Below, in pieces: positions 1-8,081 of a stretch of 64,000 nucleotides of DNA. The notes beneath the pieces were generated by a model. The model saw only the letters and a list, made by a program, of their open reading frames with translations. It did no database searches and had not been told where the DNA came from. This DNA is from Balnearium lithotrophicum (GTDB lineage: Bacteria; Aquificota; Aquificia; Desulfurobacteriales; Desulfurobacteriaceae): the NCBI RefSeq assembly GCF_900182585.1, contig NZ_FXTM01000002.1:1-64000 (forward strand), in the 5' to 3' direction. Each line of letters opens with the position of its first letter. The first letter of the stretch is position 1. Made by a program: the position numbers and the translations under genes.

Positions 1-302
1 ATCTGAGGTTGTCTTACTCTGTGGGGTCTTTTGTTTCTGTCTTTGAGGCCTTCTAAACCGTACTTTTTGTATCTATTTTTCCATTTGTAGAAGGTGGTTG
101 GACTTATTCCGAAGTATCTGCAGGTTAGTCTTGCATTTTGGTGTTTTTCGTAATGTTGAATCCATTTAAGTCTTTTTCTCACGTTTGGGTCTTTTGTTAG
201 GTCGAGTTTTGTTTTTATTTTCGTTCCTCTTTTGATTGTTTTTTTGAAGGGTGTATTTGATATGTGCAGGGATGTTCCTTTGAATTTCTTTAATTGTTTC
301 AT
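1..302 (-). CDS. Transposase N-terminal part (IS481/integrase-core type), runs off window
   Basis: This is a frame of about 100 codons, open to the window edge, starting with ATG at 300-302. The start follows an AGGAGG ribosome site that lies within the adjoining inverted repeat. The protein is very basic. It contains a helix-turn-helix with the residues LTCRYFGISPTTFYKWKNRY, followed by KKYGLEGLKDRNKRPH. This HTH followed by GLxGLxDR and RPH is typical of the DNA-binding N-terminus of IS481-like DDE transposases; the catalytic domain would lie beyond base 1. The frame was read directly from the reverse complement. Whether the element is intact is unknown. Confidence 0.7.
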   Translation of the reverse strand, partial: MKQLKKFKGTSLHISNTPFKKTIKRGTKIKTKLDLTKDPNVRKRLKWIQHYEKHQNARLTCRYFGISPTTFYKWKNRYKKYGLEGLKDRNKRPHRVRQPQ

Positions 303-303
303 T

Positions 304-354
304 GGTGGACACCTCCTTTTGTTGGAGTTCAAATCTTATTTTAGGGTGTCCACC
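304..354 (-). promoter_or_regulatory. Inverted repeat able to hide the transposase ribosome-binding site
   Basis: On the minus strand GGTGGACACC (345-354) is followed 31 bases later by its exact complement GGTGTCCACC (304-313), directly before the transposase ATG. The AGGAGG ribosome site overlaps the inner edge of the second arm. A second, smaller pairing of CTCC with GGAG could also cover it. RNA read through from the upstream kinase gene would contain both arms and could fold so that the transposase is poorly translated. A transcript starting inside the element would lack the outer arm. This is known logic in other IS elements; here it is an inference from the sequence. Confidence 0.5.
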
Positions 355-1043
355 TTCTTTCTGAACTTCAACAAAAAACTTACAATCTCTGGAAATACCT
401 TACTTGGATTCTCCTTGTAGAGCTCCAAAAGTTCCAACAGTTTCTCCTTGTCTATTTTCAGCATATTAAGGAGCTCTGTACTTCTAAGCAGGTGGTAACC
501 TACAAACTGGAGGAGGTTTCTCGGTTTATCCTTGAACTTTGCACTCTCAAAGTCAATTATCCTGATTCTTCCATCAAAGATTAGGTGTTTTTCACCCTTT
601 ATCTCAGAGTGTTCAACCTTTGTTTCATCAAGGAGATAAACGCTCTCAAGGGCTTTTAGAACTACTTCTTTACCAAATCTTTTGAAGGCTTCTTTAAACG
701 GTAACCCCTCTATCCACTCCATAACGATAAATCTGTTCCCACAAAAATAAGGCTTTGGAGCGGGATTTTTCTCGTTTAGTTTTTCATCAAGGTATTTAAG
801 TATCTCACACTCCTTTTCCACTACGTTTTTCTTTTTAGAGTCGGAACGGGGAACCTTAACCGCAACGGGAATGCCATTCCAATTTCCCTTAAAGACTACT
901 CCCCTGTATCCCTTTGAAACAAAGGAGAGCTCCTTAAGACCTAACTTTGAAATTTCTTCAAAGAGCTTTCTTCCACTGGAAGTATCACCTCTTGGATAGT
1001 CCAAGAGCTTAAACAATTGAGAATTCCGGTATTCCATAGACAC
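336..1043 (-). CDS. RIO/Bud32-like predicted protein kinase (COG2112 type)
   Basis: A 235-residue small kinase-fold protein. Visible elements are a glycine-rich loop SKGYRGVVFKG (about 43-53), the ATP lysine in VAVKV (Lys63), a hinge IVMEWIEGLPF, a catalytic loop HSEIKGEKHL (about 145-154) and the metal site IIDFESAKF (DFE, about 164). The pattern fits the COG2112 predicted Ser/Thr kinases, best known from archaea. Glu stands where the catalytic Asp of HRD usually is. The start is GTG at 1043 or ATG at 1037; an AAGG precedes both. The gene overlaps the upstream unknown gene by about 35 bp and is last in the rpoN-glnE run. Its final residues VDTLK and the stop are encoded by the IS inverted repeat, so the native C-terminus may be lost. 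The substrate is unknown. Confidence 0.7.
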   Translation of the reverse strand: MSMEYRNSQLFKLLDYPRGDTSSGRKLFEEISKLGLKELSFVSKGYRGVVFKGNWNGIPVAVKVPRSDSKKKNVVEKECEILKYLDEKLNEKNPAPKPYFCGNRFIVMEWIEGLPFKEAFKRFGKEVVLKALESVYLLDETKVEHSEIKGEKHLIFDGRIRIIDFESAKFKDKPRNLLQFVGYHLLRSTELLNMLKIDKEKLLELLELYKENPSKVFPEIVSFLLKFRKKVDTLK

Positions 1044-1644
1044 GCCTTAGGCACTTCTTCACGAGGGTTCTCTTGGTCAACTTTACAATTTTCTTGTCCC
1101 AGTAGAAGGAGTACTTTTTCAGAAGGGACTCTGCCCTCTTCCTGCACTTTTTAGCCTTTGGAGAGTTTCTCTCAACAATTTTAAGAAACTCCTCCTCCAA
1201 ATCTGCTAAAGACTTTTCAATTTCAAAGAGATTCGGATAGTTTTTAAGGGAAATTATCTTATCAACGATTGAAAAATCGGAGATGTTTAATTCGATTAAA
1301 ACTGACTTAACGATTCTGGCCAACTTTTCAATTTTATTGTAGGGTAAATTATCCTCTTTAAAAGTTTTTCTTGCCTCCTCTGCCTCCTCTTTAGCCTCCT
1401 TTTTGTACCAGTTCTTCACAAATTCCCTTATGTCCTGAAGTTTAAAGTTGGGGGAGATTTTACCTTGGGACAAACCCTCAGAAATCGCAAAGAGAACATA
1501 ATGGGGCTCAATCCCTATCATGTACCAGTCCCTGATTACGGCAAAATCGTCACTACTTCCTCCCCACTGATAGGTATCAAAGTGGTCCTTAATGCACTCC
1601 CATACCTCTTTGGCGTAATCCTCTACACTTTTAATGTCATCCAA
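1009..1644 (-). CDS. Unknown protein between glnE and the kinase
   Basis: A 211-residue protein with no family I can name. It is soluble, charged and largely helical, with no signal or membrane segment. The N-terminal half contains DWYMIGIEPHYVLFAISEG, faintly like helical domains of replication-accessory proteins, but this is not enough for a call. The middle is a lysine/glutamate-rich coiled-coil-like stretch (about 80-100), and the C-terminus is strongly basic (KKCRKRAESLLKKY, then KKIVKLTKRTLVKKCLRR), which suggests nucleic-acid contact. It overlaps the end of glnE by 22 bp and the kinase start by 35 bp, so it is almost certainly translated as part of the same operon. Confidence 0.6.
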   Translation of the reverse strand: MDDIKSVEDYAKEVWECIKDHFDTYQWGGSSDDFAVIRDWYMIGIEPHYVLFAISEGLSQGKISPNFKLQDIREFVKNWYKKEAKEEAEEARKTFKEDNLPYNKIEKLARIVKSVLIELNISDFSIVDKIISLKNYPNLFEIEKSLADLEEEFLKIVERNSPKAKKCRKRAESLLKKYSFYWDKKIVKLTKRTLVKKCLRRVYGIPEFSIV

Positions 1645-4277
1645 TTTACAAACTCCCTGTAAAAGGAACGTATCTCTTTCCTCAATTCATTAATTTTATC
1701 ACCTAAAGAGGTTATCTCACTGAAAAGCCTTTTCTCAGTTTCGGCCTGCCTGATTAGTCGGTAAAGGTCCTCACCCTTAGAGAACCTCTCTTCCTCCTGT
1801 GACAGCGCTTTTAGTGATTCAAGGGTGTGCCTCAGCCATTTCTTTGAGTAGAGCTGATAGATGTAGGAGACAAACTCTAAGTCGACAACTCCACCGGGTG
1901 CGTACTTTAAAGTAGAAGATGGAAACTCCCTTTCAAGTCTTTCCCTCATAGATAGTATCTCATTTAAAACTTCCCTGTTGAAGGGTTTCTTAAAGAGGAA
2001 TTCCCTGACAATTCTCTCCGCCCTTTCCCTGCCGTCTCCGACCAAAAACCTGAATCGGGTAAATGCAAGCCTCTCCCAGGTCCTCGCCGTCTCTTTCAGG
2101 TACTTTTCCAAGTAGGACAGCGTAAAAACCAGCTCTCCCTTTTCTCCAAAAGGCCTTAGCCTCGTATCAACCTCATATCCTAACTCTTCCAAGGACTTTA
2201 CAAAATCAACAGCCCTTTCCGTTTCGTCTTCCACCTTTTCCTTGGATATAAACAGAAGGTCGAGGTCAGAACCAACGTTCATCTCCCTGCTTCCACACTT
2301 TCCCAAGGAGGATACGGCAAATTTAGGTTTGAGTTTTTCATACCTCCTTTTCAAGCAGAAATCGCAAATAGAGGTTAATTCGCTGAAAAACTCCTCTATC
2401 CTTGTTCTGCCCAACCTCTTTCTAAGGAGAGAAACGATTTCAAAGGTATTTTTCAAAAGTTGAAGGTTCTGGAGCTCCTTAAAAAATTCCTCCATTGAAC
2501 TCTCGTTTACGGGAGATTCAATAAGTTCAGGTGAGAAGATGTGCTCTAAAACCTCTGGGGATTTTCTGAACCTCTTTAGGAAGAAGTCCTTTGTGGAAAG
2601 GAGGTAGATGAGAAGTTTCAGGAGATTTTCGTGGGAGAGGACGGAGAAGAAGAAAACCTGTCCTTCCTCCGTTTCCAGAAAGAGGAGTAAGTTCTTGATT
2701 GCAGTTTTTGATACAGGGGCCTCGTAGATTAGTTTAAGGAGTTTCGTTCCAAGAACGTCCAACTTTCTCTTCTTTTCAACGGATAAACTCTTTGAGTCAA
2801 AAAGTGCATCTATGAACCTTTTAATCTCTTCTGGTTCTTTAAATCCAAACCTTTCAAGTTCCTCAACTGTATAGGAGGAAAGAGGTTTAAGCTCCTTAGT
2901 TGGGAAAAACCTGTTGAAGTAGTAATTAACTCTCTTCATTACGGAGGAGAGCTCCCTCAAAAACTCATCCCTGCTTTTAAATCCCAACTTTTTAGAAAGT
3001 TCCTCGGCCTCCTCACTCTCGGGGTGAAAGGTTTGGGTCTGTCTGAAGTTTGTTACCTGGAGCATATGCTCGGCTCTCCTTAAGAAGATGTAGCTATTTA
3101 GGAGCTCTTCATACTCTCGTCTGTTAAGAAATCCCCAGTTTAAAAGTTTCTTTAAAGCTACTACAGTATTTTTGGACCTTATCTGAGGGTACTTTCCTCC
3201 GTATATGACCTGAAAGGCCTGAACGATAAACTCAATCTCCCTTATTCCCCCCTTTCCGAGTTTTAGGTCAATCTTTCCTCCTTTTTTTGAAACCTTGGCC
3301 CTTATCATCTCCTTTATTCTGAGAACCTCCTCAATTAAGGAAAGGTCAATGTACTTTCTGTAGACAAATAGGTTTGCAAGCTCTAAAAACTCTAAACCGA
3401 CTCCCCCTATGTCCCCTGCAGAAGGTCTTGCCTTCAGCAGTGCTATCCTCTCCCAGGGTCTTGCAACTGCCGTATAGTACTGCTCAAGAGCTTCTATGTC
3501 GTTTGTCAGAGGTCCCATACTGCCGTTTGGCCTCAGCCTTGTATCAACAACAAAGCAGATTCCCTCCTTTGTTCTTTCGGATAGGAGTTCCGTTATCTCC
3601 CTTGAAAGGAGAGTGAAAAAGTCGTGGTTCTGCAGTTTCCCGTATGTTCCACCCTCTGTCTCTCCGTACCTACTTCCGTAAACGTAGATAACGTCAACGT
3701 CGGAGGAGTAGTTGAGCTCAAATCCCCCTGCCTTTCCCATATCAACAACGATGAAATTAGAGCTTGGCTTTCCGTACTTTTTTACTAAGTTCCTGTATGC
3801 AAAATCGTAGGCAGCTTTAATACAGGCGTCGTGAATGAGCGTCGTATCCCTCACAAGCTCTAAGAAGGGAGCCAAATGGAGGATGTCCCTTAAAACTACC
3901 CTTGCTATCTGAAGGTTTTTATAGACCCTTAGGGAGTCTATAAATTTCCTTCTATCCTGTGTGCTTATCTCAATCCTAAAGTCAGATGGAAGAAAAGTTT
4001 CCCTGTAAATTGACCTTAACTCCTCTATAAGCTCAACGTGGTTAATTAAAAATTCCCCTAAAAACTGGGAGTAGGAAAAGAGTAGTAACAGGTGAAAACC
4101 AAAATCACCGTGAAGGTAGTCTGAAAACTGACAGTTCAGTCTGTTGCTTAATTTTTCAATGAAGAGAAGAGCTCTCCTCGGATTTGGAAATTCCTCCTGT
4201 CGTTCTTCAACAGCTCTAACCAAATTCAGCCACTCTGGATTGAGTGAACACTTCAATTTTTCCAGTAGAAAATTCAA
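1623..4277 (-). CDS. glnE: Bifunctional glutamine synthetase adenylyltransferase/adenylyl-removing enzyme
   Basis: GlnE adds AMP to, and removes it from, glutamine synthetase in response to nitrogen status (PII signalling). At 884 residues it is near the usual 940 or so. Both nucleotidyltransferase halves are visible. The N-terminal adenylyl-removing domain has GGFELNYSSDVDV (Asp pair about 193-195) and KGGIREIEF (about 342). The C-terminal adenylyl-transfer domain has SSLGKCGSREMNVGSDLDLLF (Asp pair about 671-673) and a later PGGVVDLEF. The start ATG overlaps the stop of the psiE-like gene by 4 bp (ATGA), so the two are translationally coupled. It lies downstream of rpoN in a nitrogen-regulation operon. 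Confidence 0.95.
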   Translation of the reverse strand: MNFLLEKLKCSLNPEWLNLVRAVEERQEEFPNPRRALLFIEKLSNRLNCQFSDYLHGDFGFHLLLLFSYSQFLGEFLINHVELIEELRSIYRETFLPSDFRIEISTQDRRKFIDSLRVYKNLQIARVVLRDILHLAPFLELVRDTTLIHDACIKAAYDFAYRNLVKKYGKPSSNFIVVDMGKAGGFELNYSSDVDVIYVYGSRYGETEGGTYGKLQNHDFFTLLSREITELLSERTKEGICFVVDTRLRPNGSMGPLTNDIEALEQYYTAVARPWERIALLKARPSAGDIGGVGLEFLELANLFVYRKYIDLSLIEEVLRIKEMIRAKVSKKGGKIDLKLGKGGIREIEFIVQAFQVIYGGKYPQIRSKNTVVALKKLLNWGFLNRREYEELLNSYIFLRRAEHMLQVTNFRQTQTFHPESEEAEELSKKLGFKSRDEFLRELSSVMKRVNYYFNRFFPTKELKPLSSYTVEELERFGFKEPEEIKRFIDALFDSKSLSVEKKRKLDVLGTKLLKLIYEAPVSKTAIKNLLLFLETEEGQVFFFSVLSHENLLKLLIYLLSTKDFFLKRFRKSPEVLEHIFSPELIESPVNESSMEEFFKELQNLQLLKNTFEIVSLLRKRLGRTRIEEFFSELTSICDFCLKRRYEKLKPKFAVSSLGKCGSREMNVGSDLDLLFISKEKVEDETERAVDFVKSLEELGYEVDTRLRPFGEKGELVFTLSYLEKYLKETARTWERLAFTRFRFLVGDGRERAERIVREFLFKKPFNREVLNEILSMRERLEREFPSSTLKYAPGGVVDLEFVSYIYQLYSKKWLRHTLESLKALSQEEERFSKGEDLYRLIRQAETEKRLFSEITSLGDKINELRKEIRSFYREFVNWMTLKV

Positions 4278-4729
4278 TCTCCCCTCCTAATTCTTCCAGT
4301 TACTTTGTAGAAGTAGAAAATCAAAATAAAGAAGAGACCGGATGCTATTGTTAAAACAAAAATTAAAAATGAATTCTCGGGGACAGGTGAGAGGAGTATG
4401 AGCTTCCTCGTAATTACTATGAATCCTATTTCAAGCAGTGAAAGAACGTAGTGGATTCTCTTCTTGTAGAACATTGCAGATATGAAGTCAATTACTATAA
4501 GGACGAAGAGGGCATCCGTTAGAAACTCCCTCATCTCCTCAAAGGTTAGGAGGTAATGGGACGAGGAGAGGAAGTTAAACAGCTTTATTATTAAACTAAA
4601 AAGACTAAAAAGTAAGTACAGGATGAGAATCGAAATGAATACGAATCTTGAAATCTGAACCAGTTTTTGAAGAAGTCTATAGCTCTTTGAACTTATTAAC
4701 TCCATTTTATCAGGAGTTTCTATTTTCAT
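4274..4729 (-). CDS. PsiE-like small membrane protein
   Basis: A 151-residue inner-membrane protein with four hydrophobic segments: around FVFISILILYLLFSLF, LTDALFVLIVIDFIS, VLSLLEIGFIVITR and FLIFVLTIASGLFFILIFY. The spacing and the charged KKRIHYVLSLLEIGFIVITRKLIL segment match the phosphate-starvation-inducible PsiE family, whose function is unknown. I chose the ATG at 4727-4729 because an AGGAG lies six bases upstream; an ATG 13 codons earlier has no such site and would overlap rpoN. The gene begins 13 bp after the rpoN stop and is coupled to glnE. Confidence 0.7.
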   Translation of the reverse strand: MKIETPDKMELISSKSYRLLQKLVQISRFVFISILILYLLFSLFSLIIKLFNFLSSSHYLLTFEEMREFLTDALFVLIVIDFISAMFYKKRIHYVLSLLEIGFIVITRKLILLSPVPENSFLIFVLTIASGLFFILIFYFYKVTGRIRRGD

Positions 4730-4742
4730 CTTAACTCCTCTT

Positions 4743-5990
4743 TTATCTAATCTTTCTCCCAAAAGCACCAGGAATTCCTAAGCTTTCCCTATACTTTGCA
4801 ACTGTTCTCCTTGCAATTTTAAACCCTCTTTCCTTTAGAATCCGAGAGATTTTTTCGTCACTTAAGGGTTTCCTCTTATCCTCATTTTCAATGATTTCCC
4901 TTATCATCTGTTTTATTTCGTCCGTTGTTTGTTCTTTGTTCCCCTTTGGAAAGAAGAATTTAAGGGGATAGATTCCAAAAGGAGTTTCAACAAACTTTCT
5001 ACTTACGCACCTGCTTATCGTTGATTCGTGGAGGGATACCCTTTCGGAAACTTCTGATAAGGTTAAGGGTTTTAAGCTCTTTCCGTCAAAGAGGAACTCC
5101 TTCTGTTTTTCAAAAATGGCCTTAATTACCTTCTCTAAGGTTTCCTTCCTCTGTTCAATTGCTCTCTTTAAAGAAAGAGCTCTCTGGTACTTTTCAAGGA
5201 TGAATTTCCTAAGCTCTTTGTTACTTGCATGCTTAAGGTAGAACTTGTTTATCCTGAAATTAAAGTTTCTGAAACTAAAGACCTCCAACTTTACCTCTCC
5301 CTTTTCCAACCATACCCTTGCCTCAGGTCTTACAGGAGTGTTTAACACTGCACTGTCAAAGGGTCTTATGTCACACCTTCTAAAGTACGAAAGGAAATTC
5401 TCGTACTCCTTTTCACTTAACCCCGTTTTTAACTTAAAAGTTGAAGGTGAAGAGAGAAGCTCGAAGTATGAAAGGGCATCAATAAACTTAGTCGGAGCTC
5501 CCATCTCCTCAAACTGAACCTGAAGGAGCTCCTTGACAGAGTAAGAACCACAACCAACAGGATTTAAACGTTTTACCCTGTCTCGAATACGTTTTACAGT
5601 TCCAATATCAAGATTGAACTTCTCTGAAATTTCCTTCTCTGCAACTAAAAGAAGTCCCTTTCTATCTAAGTTGTTAACAATAAAAAGAGCTACATCTTTC
5701 TCTACTCCATCAAATTCGAGATTTATTTGTTCCTTTAAAATTTCTGAAATTGATTCAGGTCCCTTAAATTCACTATCAAAATTCTCTTCATAGTAGTAAG
5801 TTTTAGAGTTTTCAAGAACAAACGAAACGTTGTCCTCTACTTCAACAAGTGGGTTTGCCTCCAGTTCGCTAATAAGAAAGTTCTCTAAGTCTAAAGAGGA
5901 TAGCTAAAGAACCTCAAGGCTTAGAGAAACCGAAGGTGTCAGTTTAAGCTGTTGTGAAACATTTTGTGAAAGTTCTAAGCTTTTCTTCAT
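4743..5990 (-). pseudogene. rpoN: RNA polymerase sigma-54 factor, interrupted by an in-frame TAG at codon 29
   Basis: Read as one frame from ATG 5988-5990 to the stop at 4743, this is a 415-codon sigma-54. Region I reads LSQNVSQQLKLTPSVSLSLE, then VL-stop-LSSLDLENFLISELEANPLVE. The core-binding and HTH regions are continuous (RVKRLNPVGCGSYSVKELL), and the C-terminus carries the RpoN box ARRTVAKYRE. The only disruption is TAG at 5904-5906, where the family has a glutamine (the LLQ of region I); CAG to TAG is a single transition. No ATG occurs between the stop and codon 163 (5504), so simple reinitiation would give only a C-terminal piece without region I. It heads the operon with psiE-like and glnE. 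It may be a real mutation, a sequence error or a read-through codon. Confidence 0.88.
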
Positions 5991-6009
5991 AAATTAAATT
6001 CCCCAAAAT

Positions 6010-6018
6010 TGATAGAAT
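6010..6018 (+). promoter_or_regulatory. Extended -10 promoter for the M48 protease gene
   Basis: TGATAGAAT (TG-n plus TAGAAT) lies 10 bases before the ATG at 6029. No Shine-Dalgarno sequence is present between them. A start of transcription 6-7 bases downstream would give a transcript with essentially no leader. The same TGATAGAAT string precedes purH at 51721-51729. There is no clear -35. Confidence 0.4.
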
Positions 6019-6028
6019 TTCTTTCACT

Positions 6029-6913
6029 ATGAGAAAAATATATTCCCTCTTTGGAGTAGTAATTTCCATTTTTCTGTTCGCATGTGGCGTTGTAAGGACG
6101 TCTCCATTTGGAGAAACCTCCCTTATTTTAATTCCAACATCCCAGGAAGTAGCTTTGGGAAGGGAGGCGGCGAAACAGATTGAAAGGAAGGAGAAACTTT
6201 GTAGTGACCCCGTCATCAATTCGTACGTAAGTTGGGTTGGACAGAGGATTGCTGCAGTTTCAGATAGGCACGACATAACCTATCACTACAAGGTTATTGA
6301 AAGTGACGTTCTCAATGCCTTTTCCCTTCCCGGAGGTTGGGTCTACATTTACACCGGACTTCTCAAACACTTAAAAAATGAGGCCGACTTGGCATTCGTT
6401 CTGGGTCATGAAACGGGACACATAGTTGGAAGGCACGCCATAAGAAGGCTCCAGTTCATCTACGGAATAAATTTCCTACTAAACCTTACTCTTGGAGACA
6501 AAAACCTCTCTCCTGCAGCTTTGGAGGTTCTAAAAGTTCTCTACCAAATAACGTTAGCTGGATACTCAAGAAAGGACGAGTTTGAAGCTGATGCCATGGG
6601 AGCCTACTATGCAGGAAAGGCTGGATGGAATCCCGTTGCAGGCATAGAGACAATACAGATTTTGGATTCCCTCATGAAGTTTAAGCCACGTGGGGTTATG
6701 GAACTCTTTATGGACCACCCCACAAACAAGAAGAGAATTGAAAACCTCAACAGGTGGATTAAAACATTTCCTAAGAAGTGGTTAAGGAATCCATTTAACG
6801 AGGAGAGGTACAGGGAGAAGGTTCTCAGGAGGCTCAATGGAAATTCTGAAAGAGGGAAGGAGAATTTTAAAGGAGGAGGCAAGAGCTCTCCAGAAGTTGG
6901 CAGAGCTGCTTGA
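6029..6913 (+). CDS. M48-family metalloprotease lipoprotein (BepA/LoiP-like)
   Basis: A 294-residue zinc protease for envelope quality control. The N-terminus is a lipoprotein signal peptide ending LFAC (Cys19). The zinc site HETGH is at 127-131 and the third ligand is the Glu in EFEADAMGA. It lacks the C-terminal TPR repeats of E. coli BepA, so it is closer to the short lipoprotein forms. It is divergent from rpoN across only 38 bp and has no ribosome site before ATG, which suggests a leaderless transcript. The last 77 bp overlap the start of kdsD; a good AGGAGG for kdsD lies inside this gene, so the two appear coupled. The substrate is unknown; outer-membrane protein turnover is the family role. 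Confidence 0.85.
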   Translation: MRKIYSLFGVVISIFLFACGVVRTSPFGETSLILIPTSQEVALGREAAKQIERKEKLCSDPVINSYVSWVGQRIAAVSDRHDITYHYKVIESDVLNAFSLPGGWVYIYTGLLKHLKNEADLAFVLGHETGHIVGRHAIRRLQFIYGINFLLNLTLGDKNLSPAALEVLKVLYQITLAGYSRKDEFEADAMGAYYAGKAGWNPVAGIETIQILDSLMKFKPRGVMELFMDHPTNKKRIENLNRWIKTFPKKWLRNPFNEERYREKVLRRLNGNSERGKENFKGGGKSSPEVGRAA

Positions 6914-7793
6914 TGAAAACTTTGAAAGGGCAGTTCAAATTATCTACAGAACACAGGGAAGAGTAATTCTAACAGGGGTTGGAAAGTCGGGACTTATCTG
7001 TAAGAAGATTGCAGCTACACTCTCGAGTACCGGAACACCTGCCTTTTTCCTTCACCCAACGGATGCAGCTCACGGCGATTTGGGAATGGTCAGAGGGGAG
7101 GACACTGTAATTGCAGTCTCAAACAGCGGGGAAACGGCAGAACTCCTCTCAATCGTTCCAATTATAAAGAGCTTTGGAATACCTGTAATAGCCATTACAA
7201 GTAATCCTAAATCGACTCTTTCAAGAATTTCTGATGTAACAATAAATCTCCACGTTGAAAGGGAGGCCTGTCCGTTAAACTTGGCTCCTACAACATCAAC
7301 AACCCTAACCCTTGCCCTTGGTGATGCAATAGCTGGAGCTCTGATGAAGCTCAAGGGATTTACCCCTGAGGAGTTCAAGAGGTACCATCCAGGAGGGAAG
7401 TTGGGAATTAGACTCTCCAAAATAGGGGAAATTATGAGGAGGGGAGAGGAAATTCCCAAGGTTTACCCGGAAACTCCTGTAAAGAAAGTAATTTTCGAGG
7501 TTTCTGCAAAGAAATTAGGTGCAACATTAGTTTTAGATAGAAGAGAAAATTTAGTTGGAATAATTACTGATGGGGATTTAAGGAGAGCTTTTGAAAAAGG
7601 TTACAACTTGGATTCAAAAGCACAAGAGATTATGACGAGAAATCCTAAAGTTATTAGAGAGGATGTTTTTGCTGAGGAAGCTCTTAAAATCATGGAAAAA
7701 AATAAAATAACAGTTCTTCCTGTTTTAAATAGACAAAATAAAGTTGTAGGCATCATCCATCTCCACGATATTCTTGGGAAAAGAGTTGTTTAA
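6837..7793 (+). CDS. kdsD: D-arabinose-5-phosphate isomerase
   Basis: Interconverts ribulose 5-phosphate and arabinose 5-phosphate, the first step towards KDO for lipopolysaccharide. At 318 residues it is the full family length. The N-terminal SIS domain has GVGKSGLICKKIAATLSSTG and the PTDAAHGDLGMV signature. Two CBS motifs follow (about 200-318, with DGDLRRAFEKG and VVGIIHLHDIL). The start ATG has AGGAGG five bases upstream, inside the end of the M48 protease gene. gmhA, for heptose synthesis, elsewhere in the window fits an LPS-bearing cell. The cytoplasmic location is from family knowledge. Confidence 0.93.
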   Translation: MEILKEGRRILKEEARALQKLAELLDENFERAVQIIYRTQGRVILTGVGKSGLICKKIAATLSSTGTPAFFLHPTDAAHGDLGMVRGEDTVIAVSNSGETAELLSIVPIIKSFGIPVIAITSNPKSTLSRISDVTINLHVEREACPLNLAPTTSTTLTLALGDAIAGALMKLKGFTPEEFKRYHPGGKLGIRLSKIGEIMRRGEEIPKVYPETPVKKVIFEVSAKKLGATLVLDRRENLVGIITDGDLRRAFEKGYNLDSKAQEIMTRNPKVIREDVFAEEALKIMEKNKITVLPVLNRQNKVVGIIHLHDILGKRVV

Positions 7794-7849
7794 ACTTTCC
7801 TTTTTTTTAATTTCTTGTTAAAATTAGCTAAAACTTATATGGAGGAATT

Positions 7850-8080
7850 ATGGCAAGAGGAAAAAGGGGAAGAAAAAAAGGTGTTAAAAGTGTAAAACTC
7901 TCTCTTCCTAAAAGAACGTACTACATCCTCTACGGAATAGCCGGGAATAACGAGCAGAAACTCAACAGACTCATAAAGTTAATAGTTGAAGAGAAACTGG
8001 AAAACTCAACTGTATCCGAACTTTCCCAGATGTTGGAACCTAAAAAGAGAGAAGAAGAGGAAGAGAGTACAGAGGAGTAG
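7850..8080 (+). CDS. Small basic protein, possibly ribbon-helix-helix
   Basis: A 76-residue protein with a GGAGG five bases before its ATG. It has a lysine/arginine tail (ARGKRGRKKGVKS), a short beta-like stretch VKLSLPKRTYYILYGIA, a helical segment LNRLIKLIVEEKLENS and an acidic C-terminus. The order of basic arm, strand and two helices resembles CopG/Arc-type ribbon-helix-helix DNA-binding proteins, but no residue signature is decisive. It stands alone after kdsD, 57 bp away, and converges on trpE/pabB with one base between them. The function is unknown. Confidence 0.55.
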   Translation: MARGKRGRKKGVKSVKLSLPKRTYYILYGIAGNNEQKLNRLIKLIVEEKLENSTVSELSQMLEPKKREEEEESTEE

Positions 8081-8081
8081 T

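Larger units (their letters stand above)
1..354. mobile_element. End of an insertion sequence (IS481-like), partial
   Basis: The window opens inside a mobile element. A transposase reading frame runs leftwards out of the window from 302. Just outside its start codon lies a perfect 10-bp inverted repeat (304-313 and 345-354) of the kind found at IS termini. The outer arm at 345-354 is the likely element boundary, but the true edge cannot be fixed because the other end lies outside the window. The neighbouring kinase gene reads into this end and takes its stop codon from it. The family call rests on the transposase N-terminus only. Confidence 0.65.

Noticed and set aside
4743-5504. Treating the 253-codon ATG frame as a complete gene
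   Set aside because: Its N-terminus lacks region I and the core-binding start, and the same frame continues upstream in clear sigma-54 sequence to the TAG at 5904.
5904-5906. Genome-wide TAG recoding (for example pyrrolysine)
   Set aside because: TAG ends other normal genes in the window (COG1031, gmhA, KamA-like), and the rpoN site expects glutamine.
5944-6276. Open frame on the minus strand across the rpoN/M48 gap
   Set aside because: It overlaps the true rpoN start in a different frame and the M48 signal peptide; no family features.
6607-6882. Open frame opposite the M48 protease
   Set aside because: Antisense shadow with no signals; the protease motifs lie on the plus strand.
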